A stretch of 64,000 nucleotides of DNA, from the NCBI RefSeq assembly GCF_963678635.1, contig NC_087067.1, positions 51,390,233-51,454,232 of the forward strand, in the 5' to 3' direction. Both the position numbers and the translations under genes were made by a program. This document shows positions 33,096 through 43,631 of the stretch, in pieces. How positions within the stretch are numbered: the stretch's first letter is position 1; every line of letters starts with the position of its first letter. A model generated the notes under the pieces. The model made no database searches. It was not told the origin of the DNA and saw nothing but the letters and a program-made list of their open reading frames with translations. This DNA is from Symsagittifera roscoffensis (taxonomy: Eukaryota; Xenacoelomorpha; Acoela; Convolutidae).

Positions 33096-33298
33096 CTGTG
33101 CATGATGGATGGGAATGGGTTGTAATCAATAGGGGGCAGAGGGGAGAGTGAACTACTGCTGTCGCTTCTGTCGTCATTGTGGCGACTGTCGTTGCGGGTG
33201 CGCGTGATCACGTGGTCTGGTCTGCGGGGCATATTGGTGTCGTCTCGGCTGGCGTAATAGTCGAACCAATTCCCAGCTGCATCGTAGCTGTTGTCTTG
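33096..33298 (-). CDS. Minus-strand split gene: duplicated 203-nt exon, copy B
   Basis: Sequence and splice signals appear unchanged from 26380-26582. Lying nearer the 5' side of the gene, it would be met first by the splicing machinery. Inclusion of exactly one copy keeps the frame. Whether the two act as mutually exclusive exons or one is simply skipped cannot be told from sequence. Confidence 0.65.
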
Positions 33299-33958
33299 CT
33301 AAAAAAATGGTTAAAATAATTAAATATAATGCTCATCATAATTAGGCTTCCAGAGAAGAACTTTGAAATCACATGTTCGACAGAAAGAAGGCTCTGGCAA
33401 AGCTGTTTTTCAGTATAAGCTTTTTTTTTTCAAATTTGTGTTTTCTTGTACACGAGAAGAGGCGCTATAAGCAAACTAATAGCATCAGTAATGGCTTTCA
33501 AGGAAATCTGTTTTCGTTGACTAAAACTGATTAACAAAAAGGAAGACAAAAATTTATAAAAATATTTTCAGATTTACAAATTAAGAACTTTTGGTTCCAG
33601 GAAAAGGCTATAAAATTTTTTAAAAGCTCAATTTTCTCAGCGAATTTAACATATTTTCACTCTTATTGATGCCCTTAATCACTCCAAATTGAAAGGAATA
33701 CCACGTTTTCTTCCAACCCCCGTTTTCGCAAAACTTCGATAACTTTTTGAAAAAATTTTCATTACGGACCCATTTTTCTCAAAATACGCTTTTTTGATTA
33801 ATTTTTTTAAACTTTTTTAAATATTGATTAATTAATTTACACAGAAGCGAAGCTGTACTTCGCAATCACATGCGAGGAAATTGCAAAAAAAAGACCTCTA
33901 AACAGGTAAAACAGAGTAAAACAAAGAATAGATTAATAATACACCTTGAAAAAGAAAT

Positions 33959-35998
33959 TTGTTGAGATTAGCAGTATCACGTTCTCATATCTGCTCTACG
34001 ACTTCTTATAAATTTACTAACAAAAGCTACCAAACAAGGAGCTACAGATTCTATCAAATTGCCAATGTTATGCAGCGAAATCATTTATGCTACGTTGCGG
34101 CGCGGCGGAACGCCAAGGCGGCTGCGAGAAAATCAATAAGCGAACAGGCTGAGCGTGCAGTAGACAAACAGACAACAAACGCCTGTTTAGTATTGCGAAG
34201 CAAAGGGCACGCGAACAGTTGGATGTGACTGGCTCAAACTGTATCAAAGGTAATGATGGCAAATTGCATATGTGCCCGGAGGCTCGGAAGAAAGTTAGGC
34301 AAAATCACTTCAAGGTTATCATAAACGAAGAGAACGAGTTCGTTGCTGAAGAAACACCTGCAATCAGCGGACCCTGCGAAGAGTTCATCGACACCAAGTG
34401 AAGCGAGCTATACAAAACCTGAACGGTTTCAAAGCTTCATGACCCTCAGGGGTCAACACTGCAATGATTGAAGCTGCTGGGTACTGCGGAGTGAAGATGT
34501 TAAGAGAAGTTGCGAATGATGTTCTGATGAAAAACACCTTGCCCGAGGAGTTGAAGCATAGCGCACTGGTTCCGCTGTACAAAGGTAAAGGGGATCCTTT
34601 GTCGCCTAATTCCTATCGTGGCATCAAGCTACTGGAACATGGTTTCAAGATTGTTGAGAAGTATTTAGAAACTCGTCTCCGGAAGCTAATCCGAATAGCT
34701 GATACACAGTTTGGATTCATGCCCGGAAGAGGGACAGTAGATGCGATCTTCGTAACAAGGCAAATTTGCGAGAAGTATTTGGCAAAAAGCGAGAAGCTGC
34801 ACTGGATCTTCATTGATTTGGAGAAGGCATTCGACCGTGTCCCGCGGACAATCATTGTTGAGGCACTGCGGTACCAAGGAGTTCCAGAGCTACTAGTGCA
34901 GGCAGTTATGGCCGTGTATACTGGTACATGACCAGCGGTACTTGTGGACGGTGAAATGTCTGAATATTTTGAAGTCATTGTGGCAGTCCATCAAGGTTCT
35001 ATCCTGAGCCTTCTGTTATTCATAGCAGTCAAGCAGTACGTCACCGAGTCGGCGCGAAGAAATGACATCATGGAGCTATTGTAGGCAGATGATATTGCAC
35101 TTTCGGGTGAAACAGTCGAAGAGGTGCTTGCAAAGTATCACGACTGGAAAACAGCATTGGAGCGCAAAGGCCTGAAAGTGAACGTTGGTAAAGCTAAAGT
35201 TCTTAGTATGCCTGCGCTCGACCCCTGCAGTTTTGTGGCAAGCGAGTTGGCGCTAACTCCATCATGTGCGCCATATGCAAAAAGTGGGTGCATATGCGTT
35301 GCTATGGGCTGCGCGGGAACTTAGTCGAATTCACTGAAATTTTTCAATGCTCAGCATGTACAGGCTGTCAGGACACTCAGTCTCGCACTGAAATAGACTT
35401 TGGGGAACTCGAGCAATTCTGCAAATTCACCTATCTTGGCCATTGCATAGATGCAAGTGGTGATATGGAAGTCACTGTAACTGACAGGATACAAAAAGCC
35501 TGGTTGGCATTCAGAAAACTACGGGGCACTCTGCTGGGCAAACAAGGCCTTTCCCTGCACCAGCGGGGTATAATCTAACTCCGGTGCGTGAGACCAGTCC
35601 TTGTGTACTCATGTGAAGCATGGGCACTAAATGCGTCGGCTAAACAACGCATCACGTCTACTGAACGACGCATGGTGCGAATGATGTGTGGAGTCTCTCT
35701 AGCGGACCGTGTGCCAACCGAGCAACTTTTTGGGCGTTTGAATATCGATTGCCCTGTGCTCAGTGAGGTTGAGACCAGTCAATTGAGATGGTTCGGTCAT
35801 GTTATGCGAAGAGACACCGCAGACCCGATTAGTCTGGCACTTGACCTGAAAGTGGAAGGAAAGAGACCCAAAGGAAGACCAATGAAAACTTGGATATTTG
35901 AAGTGAAGAGCTTGATGAAAACACGCCGGCTCAAGAAAGAAGACACCCTCAAACGGGCAAAAAAAAAAATTGCGAAAACCTTGTTTATCTCTGCTTAA
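33959..35998 (+). pseudogene. Broken non-LTR retrotransposon reverse transcriptase, copy B
   Basis: Same layout as 27244-29367. RT blocks are open from 34464 to a TGA at 34929-34931, including a GAG where copy A has TAG. The TAG before ADDIAL is shared. The C-terminal part is cut at about 35957 by a 294-bp deletion, replacing the tail seen in copy A. Not functional. Confidence 0.85.
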
Positions 35999-37740
35999 TT
36001 AGGGTATTAACCGCTGATTCGAAGGAGAAAATTAGTATTCGGTCTTTCAATTGAAGTCTTTACCTCAGATTTGGCTAAGTTGTTTCCGGTGAAGAATCAG
36101 GTCAAAAGTTCAAAAATTTGACTTTCCTTCATAGATAAACTTTTCTCCATATAAGCATGGGATTAAAATCTGCTTTCACACACTGATTTTCAAATTGAAG
36201 ATTTTCGCACCCTGATTTTTAAGATCAGCTTTTCTGCAAAAAAAAGGTAAAATCGATTACGTAGGGAAAATCGAAAAACCATACTAATTTACTGAACTTT
36301 CAACCTCAGAACCAGCAGGTTAATTTTTGAAAAAAAATAACTCTCCAAAAGCGGGCAAAATTTCAGAAAATATAGATTATCTAAGGCATTTTTTTTCAAA
36401 ATGCAGTGCATAGCCCGTTGCGCAAGTGAAATTCGCAAAATTGATTTTTTTTTGTTTTAACAGTCAATCTCCAATTTGGCAGGGTACTTTTTGAGAAACT
36501 CAAAAAATGGGTTTGTTTTAGGGCATAAAATTTTTTCCACAAAAGAACCGCTTGAGAAATTGAGATCCCCATTATTTGTTGTTTTGACTGAAACCCTCAT
36601 CTTCAATTTGTGCGTTTACTATTCGAGCAAATTAAAAAAACAAATAGGCTAAAAGTACCCTATTGAATATTCGAAGGCCGTAGAACGTATGCCATTTTTT
36701 TAAATTTGTTTCGTAGTTTTTGAAAAAAAAATGAAATTTCTGCGAAAAGTGCAAATTTTTTCAAAATGAAAAACCACAAATCTTATACATTTTCAGTATA
36801 CATATTTTTTCAAACAGGACCTTAAGATAGCCAAAAATAAAGCAGCAATATATGCCATTAAATTTCTCAAGTTTAAGTAAGATTATGTATGTTTAAATTG
36901 AAATATACTTCAAATTGCCTTTAAAAAATTCTTCGTAGTAATACACGATGCTTGGCTTGTGTAATTATAGCTGCACGGATTGTATAGAAAATTTTTCGTT
37001 TTCTGCTAATACTGACTTCGATATAGTCGAAAACCATTCAGCAAGGATAGCTAGTTAGTGTGCCAGTAGCACAGAATGTTCACACCGTATTAATAAAAAA
37101 CTAACAATTTTTTTAAATTAGTGTATTTTTTCTGCCTTGTGTGCTGAAAAGATCTGGTCAAAACCTAAAACGAAGACGCATTCGACAGTCATTGTAAAAC
37201 GGCAAACTAGACAACAGTTTTGAAGAATAATGAATAAAAAAAAACAAAAAAATCTTTTTTCTAAAAATTTTTTTCAGTGCTTTTGCTTCTCAAACTGGAG
37301 TTTAAAAAATTTTGATTCTCAAACTGGAGTTTAAAAAACTCCAAAATTAATTATACTCGCGGAAAACTAAAACTAAACATAAATCAGCTATTGTAAACGG
37401 ACTAAATTAAGCATAAATAAGCATGCTCGATCGCTGCGCTCCCTCGAAATTAGACAAAAAAATAAAAAATTTCAAACTCGTTTTTTCTCGACACTGAAAA
37501 ATTTTTGAAAACTTTTGATATCGCTCGAATCAAATTTGGAAGGGTTTTAAAATTATATATCTCTCGACCCATTGCAATGATTATTTATGTTACCTAATTT
37601 TGCGTGGAAAACAAAAACAAAAAAACTTAAACACACGAATACAAAGTTTCTCCACATTTTTCAAATTAGACGCGAAATTAGAAAAATTCGCTCGAAATTA
37701 GACAAAAAATCAAAAATTTCAAACTCGTTTTTTTCTCGAC
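35999..37740. other. AT-rich repeats of duplication copy B
   Basis: Copy of 29540-31320 including the R4 repeat (36457-36965). No gene. Confidence 0.6.
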
Positions 37741-37990
37741 ACTGAAAAAACTTTTGAAAACTTTTGATATCGCTCGAATCAAATTTGAAAGGGTTTTAAA
37801 ATTATATATCTCTCGACCCATTGCAAGGATTATTTATAGTGCCTAATTTTGCGTGGAAAACAAAAAGAAAAAACTTAAGCACACGAATACAAAGTTTCTC
37901 CACATTTTTCGAATGGTCGAAGCAATAAGAACCTGATTTGTTGATCTCTTCATTGATCTCTCCATCATGAGAATACACAACACCTTCGAC
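37493..37990. repeat. 248-bp tandem repeat, two units
   Basis: The block starting actgaaaaa at 37493 is repeated from 37741, with a period of 248 bp, and fades near 37910-37990. The boundary at 37740 is also the right edge of the large duplication. Confidence 0.75.
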
Positions 37991-38374
37991 GCTACGCGAC
38001 AACACAGCCGATTAAATTTCCACGTTTTTAATTCTGACAATTTTCTAATCCCTATAACTTCAATGAAAATAGTCGCAGATTACATTTTATTTTCATCACA
38101 GGACATAGGTGTCTTACTTCAGCCCGTTTTCTTATGCTCAAGCATCAAGGTACTACTACGATAGAATGGCTCCTCGAAAAAGCAACTATGATATACAGGT
38201 CCCGCATGCAGTAATTTTGAAAACTTATTTGTATATAAACTATTCATTTCAAAAATCGCGAATTATGTTATTCTTAAGGAACCTGGTTATTTTCAAGGGA
38301 CCAAACTATCATAGTAGTACCAGCATCAATTGTAAATTAGTACTGAATTATATGCATTCGACCAAAATCTTTAC

Positions 38375-38608
38375 CTCCTGTGAGTTTGTGCCCGATTCCA
38401 AAGCGGAATCTTTGTCTCTTTTCTTTCCTGCAGTTCCTGTGTTCTTTGTCCTGCTTTTGACACTTGCCCGTCTCTTTCGAACCCCTCCTTGTTGACCATT
38501 TGTGTCCTTCCTTCTACTTCTCCTACCCTTTTTCTGGTCATCAGGGTGCCACCTTTGAGACAAGGTCGGAACATTCGGTTCATCCTGATATTGGAACAGG
38601 GTGAGGTT
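38375..38608 (-). CDS. Minus-strand split gene: 78-codon exon
   Basis: Acceptor gcttttcag and donor GGAG|GTAAAG flank 234 nt, phase 0 at both ends. Reads NLTLFQYQDEPNVPTLSQRW, then a Lys/Arg-rich stretch (KKGRRSRRKDTNGQQGG) and ends SGTNSQE. The FQYQD motif recurs in the terminal exon (SFQYQDRRN). A second minus frame is also open through the exon; the flanking phases favour the one given. Basic and probably disordered. Confidence 0.6.
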
Positions 38609-38770
38609 CTGAAAAGCAATAGTTTGTCAACTCAATTTGGTAGGTTTCTTCAAATACGATTTGCTAATTCGTACGTCGGACTCAAGGTGTTTAAAGAGAC
38701 GCTCAAAAAACTCCCAACCTCAGTTGATTTCCAAATTGATATTCAAAAAAGATAAATTCAAAACGACTAC

Positions 38771-38820
38771 CTCTTGGAGAAAGAAGCTTCTGAGTTCTGG
38801 TCGATCGAACAACTTCGTAT
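38771..38820 (-). CDS. Minus-strand split gene: 50-nt exon
   Basis: Acceptor tttttgcttcag and donor CAAGAG|GTAGTC. Entered in phase 1 and left in phase 0, it reads TKLFDRPELRSFFLQE, which joins smoothly to NLTLFQYQDEP in the next exon. Confidence 0.55.
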
Positions 38821-38954
38821 CTGAAGCAAAAAGAGACATTTCTACAAATACTCTCAGCAGACCTGTAATATACTTTATAGCGTTGCTAGTAAGTGTACAA
38901 CTGACATTCGCACTGAGCGAGTCTCTTGCGTGCCCAGTGGCTATGCAGTCCTAC

Positions 38955-38988
38955 CACCAAGTCTAAATTGAACAGCTTCTCCAGGCGT
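38955..38988 (-). CDS. Minus-strand split gene: 34-nt microexon
   Basis: Acceptor tttctgttttag and donor GGTG|GTAGGA. Phase 0 in and phase 1 out give TPGEAVQFRLG plus a split Asp codon, in frame with the following 50-nt exon. Small, so it rests on splice signals and phase agreement. Confidence 0.45.
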
Positions 38989-41900
38989 CTAAAACAGAAA
39001 AACCACAGCCAGAAATTAGTTTCCCTAAATTGTTTTAAACCAAATTCTCGGTAATTTTTAATTATATTTCGGTAATTTCAGAGAAATAACAGGAAATTTT
39101 TTTTCACAAAACAATGCCAAGCTTCGTACCACTTGCGCTACAAATAAATATGCAATATAAAATAATACTTGAAAAATTGACAATTTCAAAACCGCAACAA
39201 ATTTCATTTTTCTGAAAAATATTCGAATTTTTCTAGACTAACTACGATCAATTTATTTTCTACATTTGATTTGGACATTATGAAAGGTCATTTGACACAG
39301 AGGCGAAGCTGAGCTTCTCACTACCTGCGATACAATAACTGTAGGACGAAAGCAGCATGACGCTCAATCATTAGCAAACAGATCTTCGAACTATGTTACA
39401 ATTGAAATCTACGAGAAATCTTTCAAAACAGTTCCTAGTGCGGTGACTTCGGGTATTCAAATTGAGTGTTATGAATATCAACAGTACTACTGGACATTTA
39501 AAGGAAAAAATCGTTAAATAGGCCGACAGAATTAAAACGACTAATCGACACTCTAAAAATAATTATCGACACTTTATGTTTAGAAATAAACGGTTTGCGT
39601 TCTATATATAGCTTGTACCAGAAGGAAGGAAAATAAGTGTTAAATTTGTATTTTCTTGAAATTGAGCATTTCAGCATAGCCGCAAACTTTTCACCTGAAC
39701 TTATTTTCGGGTTAACAACTAGTTTAACTAGTTCAAGTCTATAGTCCTAACAAACGAGAATAGGCAATGGAATCATTGATGAAAAAACGAATTGAATCTA
39801 ATAAAATCACAGTTTCAGATAGTTTAAAACATCAGGCTCAATTCATAGCTTTCTTGTAACTAACAATGAAATAAAAAGAACCAAGTTTCTGATAAATAAA
39901 TCTAAATTGCAGAAAGTTTTTGTTCACAATTAAAAAAAAAAATCAAAAACAATTTGGGCAATAATTTCTGGGAATTATTTTACCCGCAAGATCAAACACG
40001 AATTCAATATGACTTCCAGTTATAGTATCCGAGCTTAAATTGAAAAAAAGTTTGTTCTAAGGACAATATCTACTTAGAACTAAAACATAACTTCTACCTC
40101 GCCAGACAACAACTTAAGTTTGCGTCTCAACTTTTGATTTTGAGCACTTACCGGTAATTCCGGGTTTGAAAAATCCAATCTTCATCATTTTAATACATTT
40201 TATTGGTAGTGAAAACTTTTTGGAATAAACGGAGCAGCAAAAGATGATCATGCGATGTGAAAAATTTAAACGAGAGTGTCAATGTAACGACAACTACCCA
40301 ACTCGCTTTAGGTTTTCACATGAAAATTTTCCAAAATGGTCCTCGAAGTTAGGCATTCTACTGAGTGAAATCCTTAGTTTGCATTTAATTTTGTGCACTA
40401 GTGTATAAGAAGGATAGAAGTTCGCCAAGTTTTTAATGAATCAAAAGTTAATTCATGACTATTTCTATTCAACCAAACAGTTTCAATTATAAGCGAAACT
40501 TGTTAATTTCACTTGGTGCATCAAAAATATTCATGCTCAAAATTTTTCATACTAAATTTGATTGCTTTGCATTTCTTCTCTGGTATGGACTGAGGCCTTC
40601 AACCAAATTAACCTTGCTTATTTTTCCGACCATTGAATTTCGAGCAAGTGAAGCAATTAAGTGACGTTTGTTGCAAATTAGTCAGTTAGGCTGCGAAAAA
40701 TTGATTCTACAAGAAAGAAAACTAGTTTTAAGAGTTTCATTTCCTTGACTTTTTCTTAGTTTTCTTATGACTGTCCGACTTTCGATACGAAAGTAACGGA
40801 ATATTTGAGCTCGGGTGTGTTTTTTTTCTTCAGACAAATTTCGACTTTTTAACTAGCCATTTTTGAAGGAATTTTTTAGATATCATTCAAAAGGTATTGT
40901 TGTCCTAAGCTTAAATTTGAAAAGATAGTTTACCTGTGATCATTTTTCGTAAAGTTATGAGGGTTTAAAGATTGCCATTTTGACCAATTTGGGACAATTA
41001 ACGCGCCATATAATTTGCGCTATTAACGCGTAAGCGGAGATTTAATCCGTCTTAAAAATCGTTCCAAATTGGTTGAACGAAGCTTATTTGCCATAATTGA
41101 TGTGTTACAAGGAACGAAAACTATCTTTTTGTACTTTATATGGCGTGTGGGGAGATGATTTTTATAAAAAATTTCAAAATTTAGAAAAAAAATTTTTCAT
41201 TTTATTTTATTTCATATAATGTTTTTTATGTTATTACTGCTGCTCCATAAACCTTCAAAAGCAGTCGGAACATTCAGGGCTTCGCCCTGATACGAGCAGT
41301 CTGGTTGTGGTCAGAATTTTTTGATGAGAATAGCGACCGAATTTTGTAGTTGATCCTACTATTGAAAATGGGGAGGAACTTTGAACTTGGGTGTGCTTTA
41401 AGTTTTTTTCAATTTTTTGTTCACAAAAAATCAGGTACCCCAAATAATCGTCGGACTGGGTCGAGTCATATATCATATTAAAGCCCTTCAAGTCGTGTTT
41501 AGAACGACATTATATTTCCCAAAAACTTCCCAGAGTCGAGAAAAAACAAGGTGAAGTGTTAGACTTTTCATCTAATTTCGAGCGAGTGAGCAGGTTTACC
41601 CTGACTTTACTCAAAAAAGTTAGTTTTTGGAATTTTTGGCGCCATCTTAGAAACAAAAACTTCTTAGGAAACAAAAACTGTTTTGCAATTAGCCTTTTTT
41701 GGTATGACTAGGGAATATGGTTAAATTCTAACTTTTTGTTCTGATCCTTTTATCATACAACGCAGAAAAAAACGACTATTTCAAAAAACTTTTCGTATTT
41801 TTTTCAAGATAATGGTTGGAACATTCTGCGCTACTTGCTCAGTAACGGCTATCCTGGTTTTTCATGTAAACTGTAGTTTAATCATCTCAATTTTTGTCTG

Positions 41901-42028
41901 TTGGCATGTTATAAAACAACAGGTAAGGTTTAGCATTTTTTGAGGCTAGAATTGCAACAAAAGACTTTAAAATACGCAATTTTTTATGTCATTCTTTGTC
42001 CTAAATTGACTACAATGAGTGTACTTAC
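38989..42028. other. AT-rich region without recognised genes
   Basis: No exon or ORF supported. Contains a GCGAAG foldback motif at 39296-39333, a partial one near 39115-39140, and an arm of the foldback family at 41255-41500 (ggcttcgccctg hairpin, then tgggtcgagtcatatatcat). Confidence 0.45.
39296..39333. repeat. GCGAAG foldback motif
   Basis: acagaggcgaagctgagctt followed by ctcactacctgcgatac; close to the copies at 23294 and 62489. Confidence 0.7.
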
Positions 42029-42144
42029 AAAGTGTCTGCTTTTGGGAGTCCATAGTTCTTGGAAATTTGGGAATTGAGACAGACTCTAACGTGTACGTTG
42101 AAGTCATACACCTCGCCGTAATAATTCTCCACTCTCTTTTCCAT
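42029..42144 (-). CDS. Candidate first coding exon on the minus strand
   Basis: An ATG at 42144-42142, after an in-frame TGA, opens MEKRVENYYGEVYDFNVHV and continues protein-like to a strong donor, CACTTT|GTAAGTAC. It would leave in phase 2, which does not match the phase-0 entry of the 38955-38988 microexon, so either an exon is missing between them or this belongs to another transcript. Confidence 0.35.
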
Positions 42145-43293
42145 CTTTCACCAGTTCATCTTTTGTTCTATTTGAAGGTATACAATTTCATAACTGATTA
42201 TTCGGCATCAATAACTACGAATTTATAACAGAATTTCAACTAGAGATATCTTTGAAAGAGGTAAGTAAAAAGCAAACGTTTTTTTACCAACACGTATTTA
42301 GTAGAGAAACACCATGTATAATGTAATATCGTTTCATTTAGGCGGTTTACGTAATGCAATTAGCGAATAAATTGACTGCAAGCGTTTGAAGTTACTCGAT
42401 ACCAATTTTTGATTTTTCAATGCCTGATAAAGCTTCAACAAAATTGTTAAATGATGGAATTTTAATCACATGACGATGAAGAAGAAAAATTAGGCTAACT
42501 TATGCACTCGATTACGATACTGAAAAAATAGCAGAGCAATTTTGGGTAGAATTTTTCATGTATTCAATTTTAAGTTTAAGTTAGTCAATTAAGGGAAACT
42601 CGTTCACCAAAAATTTTATTGCACTCTTAAACACAGCCAAGCTATGCATTAAAATTAAATGCTAAAAAATTGTGACACTGAAAACTAGCCTTTGGCTGTA
42701 CTTCAAATTTGAACTTAAGAACTGTGAACTTGAAAACATTGAAAAGTCAGGCAACAGTTTTCTATGCTCATAAAGTCAATGTAGTTCACCCATCTGCAAT
42801 TTCATAGCCTCACTTCTTCTTCAAAGTGCGTTTCAGAGTATAGCACAAAATACAGTTAGTACTTGACTTAAACACTAGGAAGCAAAATGAAACGACTGTG
42901 TCGCGACAGTATATCATCAAATGGGATAAAAAATGACGTCAAAAATTGTTAACTAAAAATTTTTCGGAAGATTTAACAACACCGAGCGCAAACGTTTCTT
43001 CCTTTCTTTGAAAATTGGAACAAAAAGTACTTCGCATCTAATCAATAGCTGAAAGTTTGGTAATTGCGACGTTGTATAAAATAATACAGTTAATGTTTCA
43101 AAACATAGGAAAAGCCAATTAAAATGAAACAACCACAAATCAGCACAAAATGTGAAATTTTTTCATTTAATTTTTTCAAAAATTTGGTTAGTAGGTGAGT
43201 CGCAGATTTAATCTTTTCTCAAGGCGATGACTTTTGAAGACCTTTTTTTTAGGTCGACCGAAATGATTTTATAGAACACTCACTGTACAGACC
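42145..43293. other. AT-rich region, nothing recognised
   Basis: No ORF, RNA gene or repeat that I can support. Confidence 0.4.
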
Positions 43294-43631
43294 CAGGGGC
43301 GGATTTAGGGGGGGGGGGCGAGAGGGCGGACCCTAAACATTTTCTAAAGGCGCCTTTGGTGCCAATATATACTATTTTTGAGAGGGAGCGCGCGCCAAAA
43401 AAAACGCGATTTTTAGGTCAAAGTTTGCCAAAAAGTGCCCAAAAACGGCTTTTTCGACCTGTTTATTTCAAAAATCTGTCTGCGGCGCAAAAAATTTGGC
43501 AAAACAGTCTTTTTAGTGCTTTAGGAGAGCTCGGAAAATCAATTTGGTCGACTTAAAAAAAGGTCGTCATATTTTCGAAAATTTATTGAAAATCCGCCCC
43601 GCCCCTCGAGAAAATCCTAGATCCGCCCCTG
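43294..43631. mobile_element. hAT-like MITE, 338 bp
   Basis: Terminal inverted repeats CAGGGGCGGATTTAGG and CCTAGATCCGCCCCTG (15 of 16 match). Flanking 8-bp sites TACAGACC and TACAGACT agree at 7 of 8 positions, as expected for hAT-type insertion. The interior has no transposase and includes a G-run next to the left end. Such termini are typical of non-autonomous hAT elements in many animals. Confidence 0.85.

Larger units (their letters stand above)
31321..37740 (+). repeat. 6.7-kb direct tandem duplication, copy B
   Basis: 6420 bp, nearly identical to 24608-31320 with a net loss of about 293 bp, almost all from one deletion corresponding to about 29243-29540 of copy A (junction near 35958). 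Scattered single-base differences exist, for example C/T in the R1 copy and one base that spares a stop in the RT. Divergence looks very low, so the event is recent. Confidence 0.95.

Noticed and set aside
37967..38966. Plus-strand ORFs of 65-128 aa
   Set aside because: They overlap minus-strand exons that have matching splice signals and phases.
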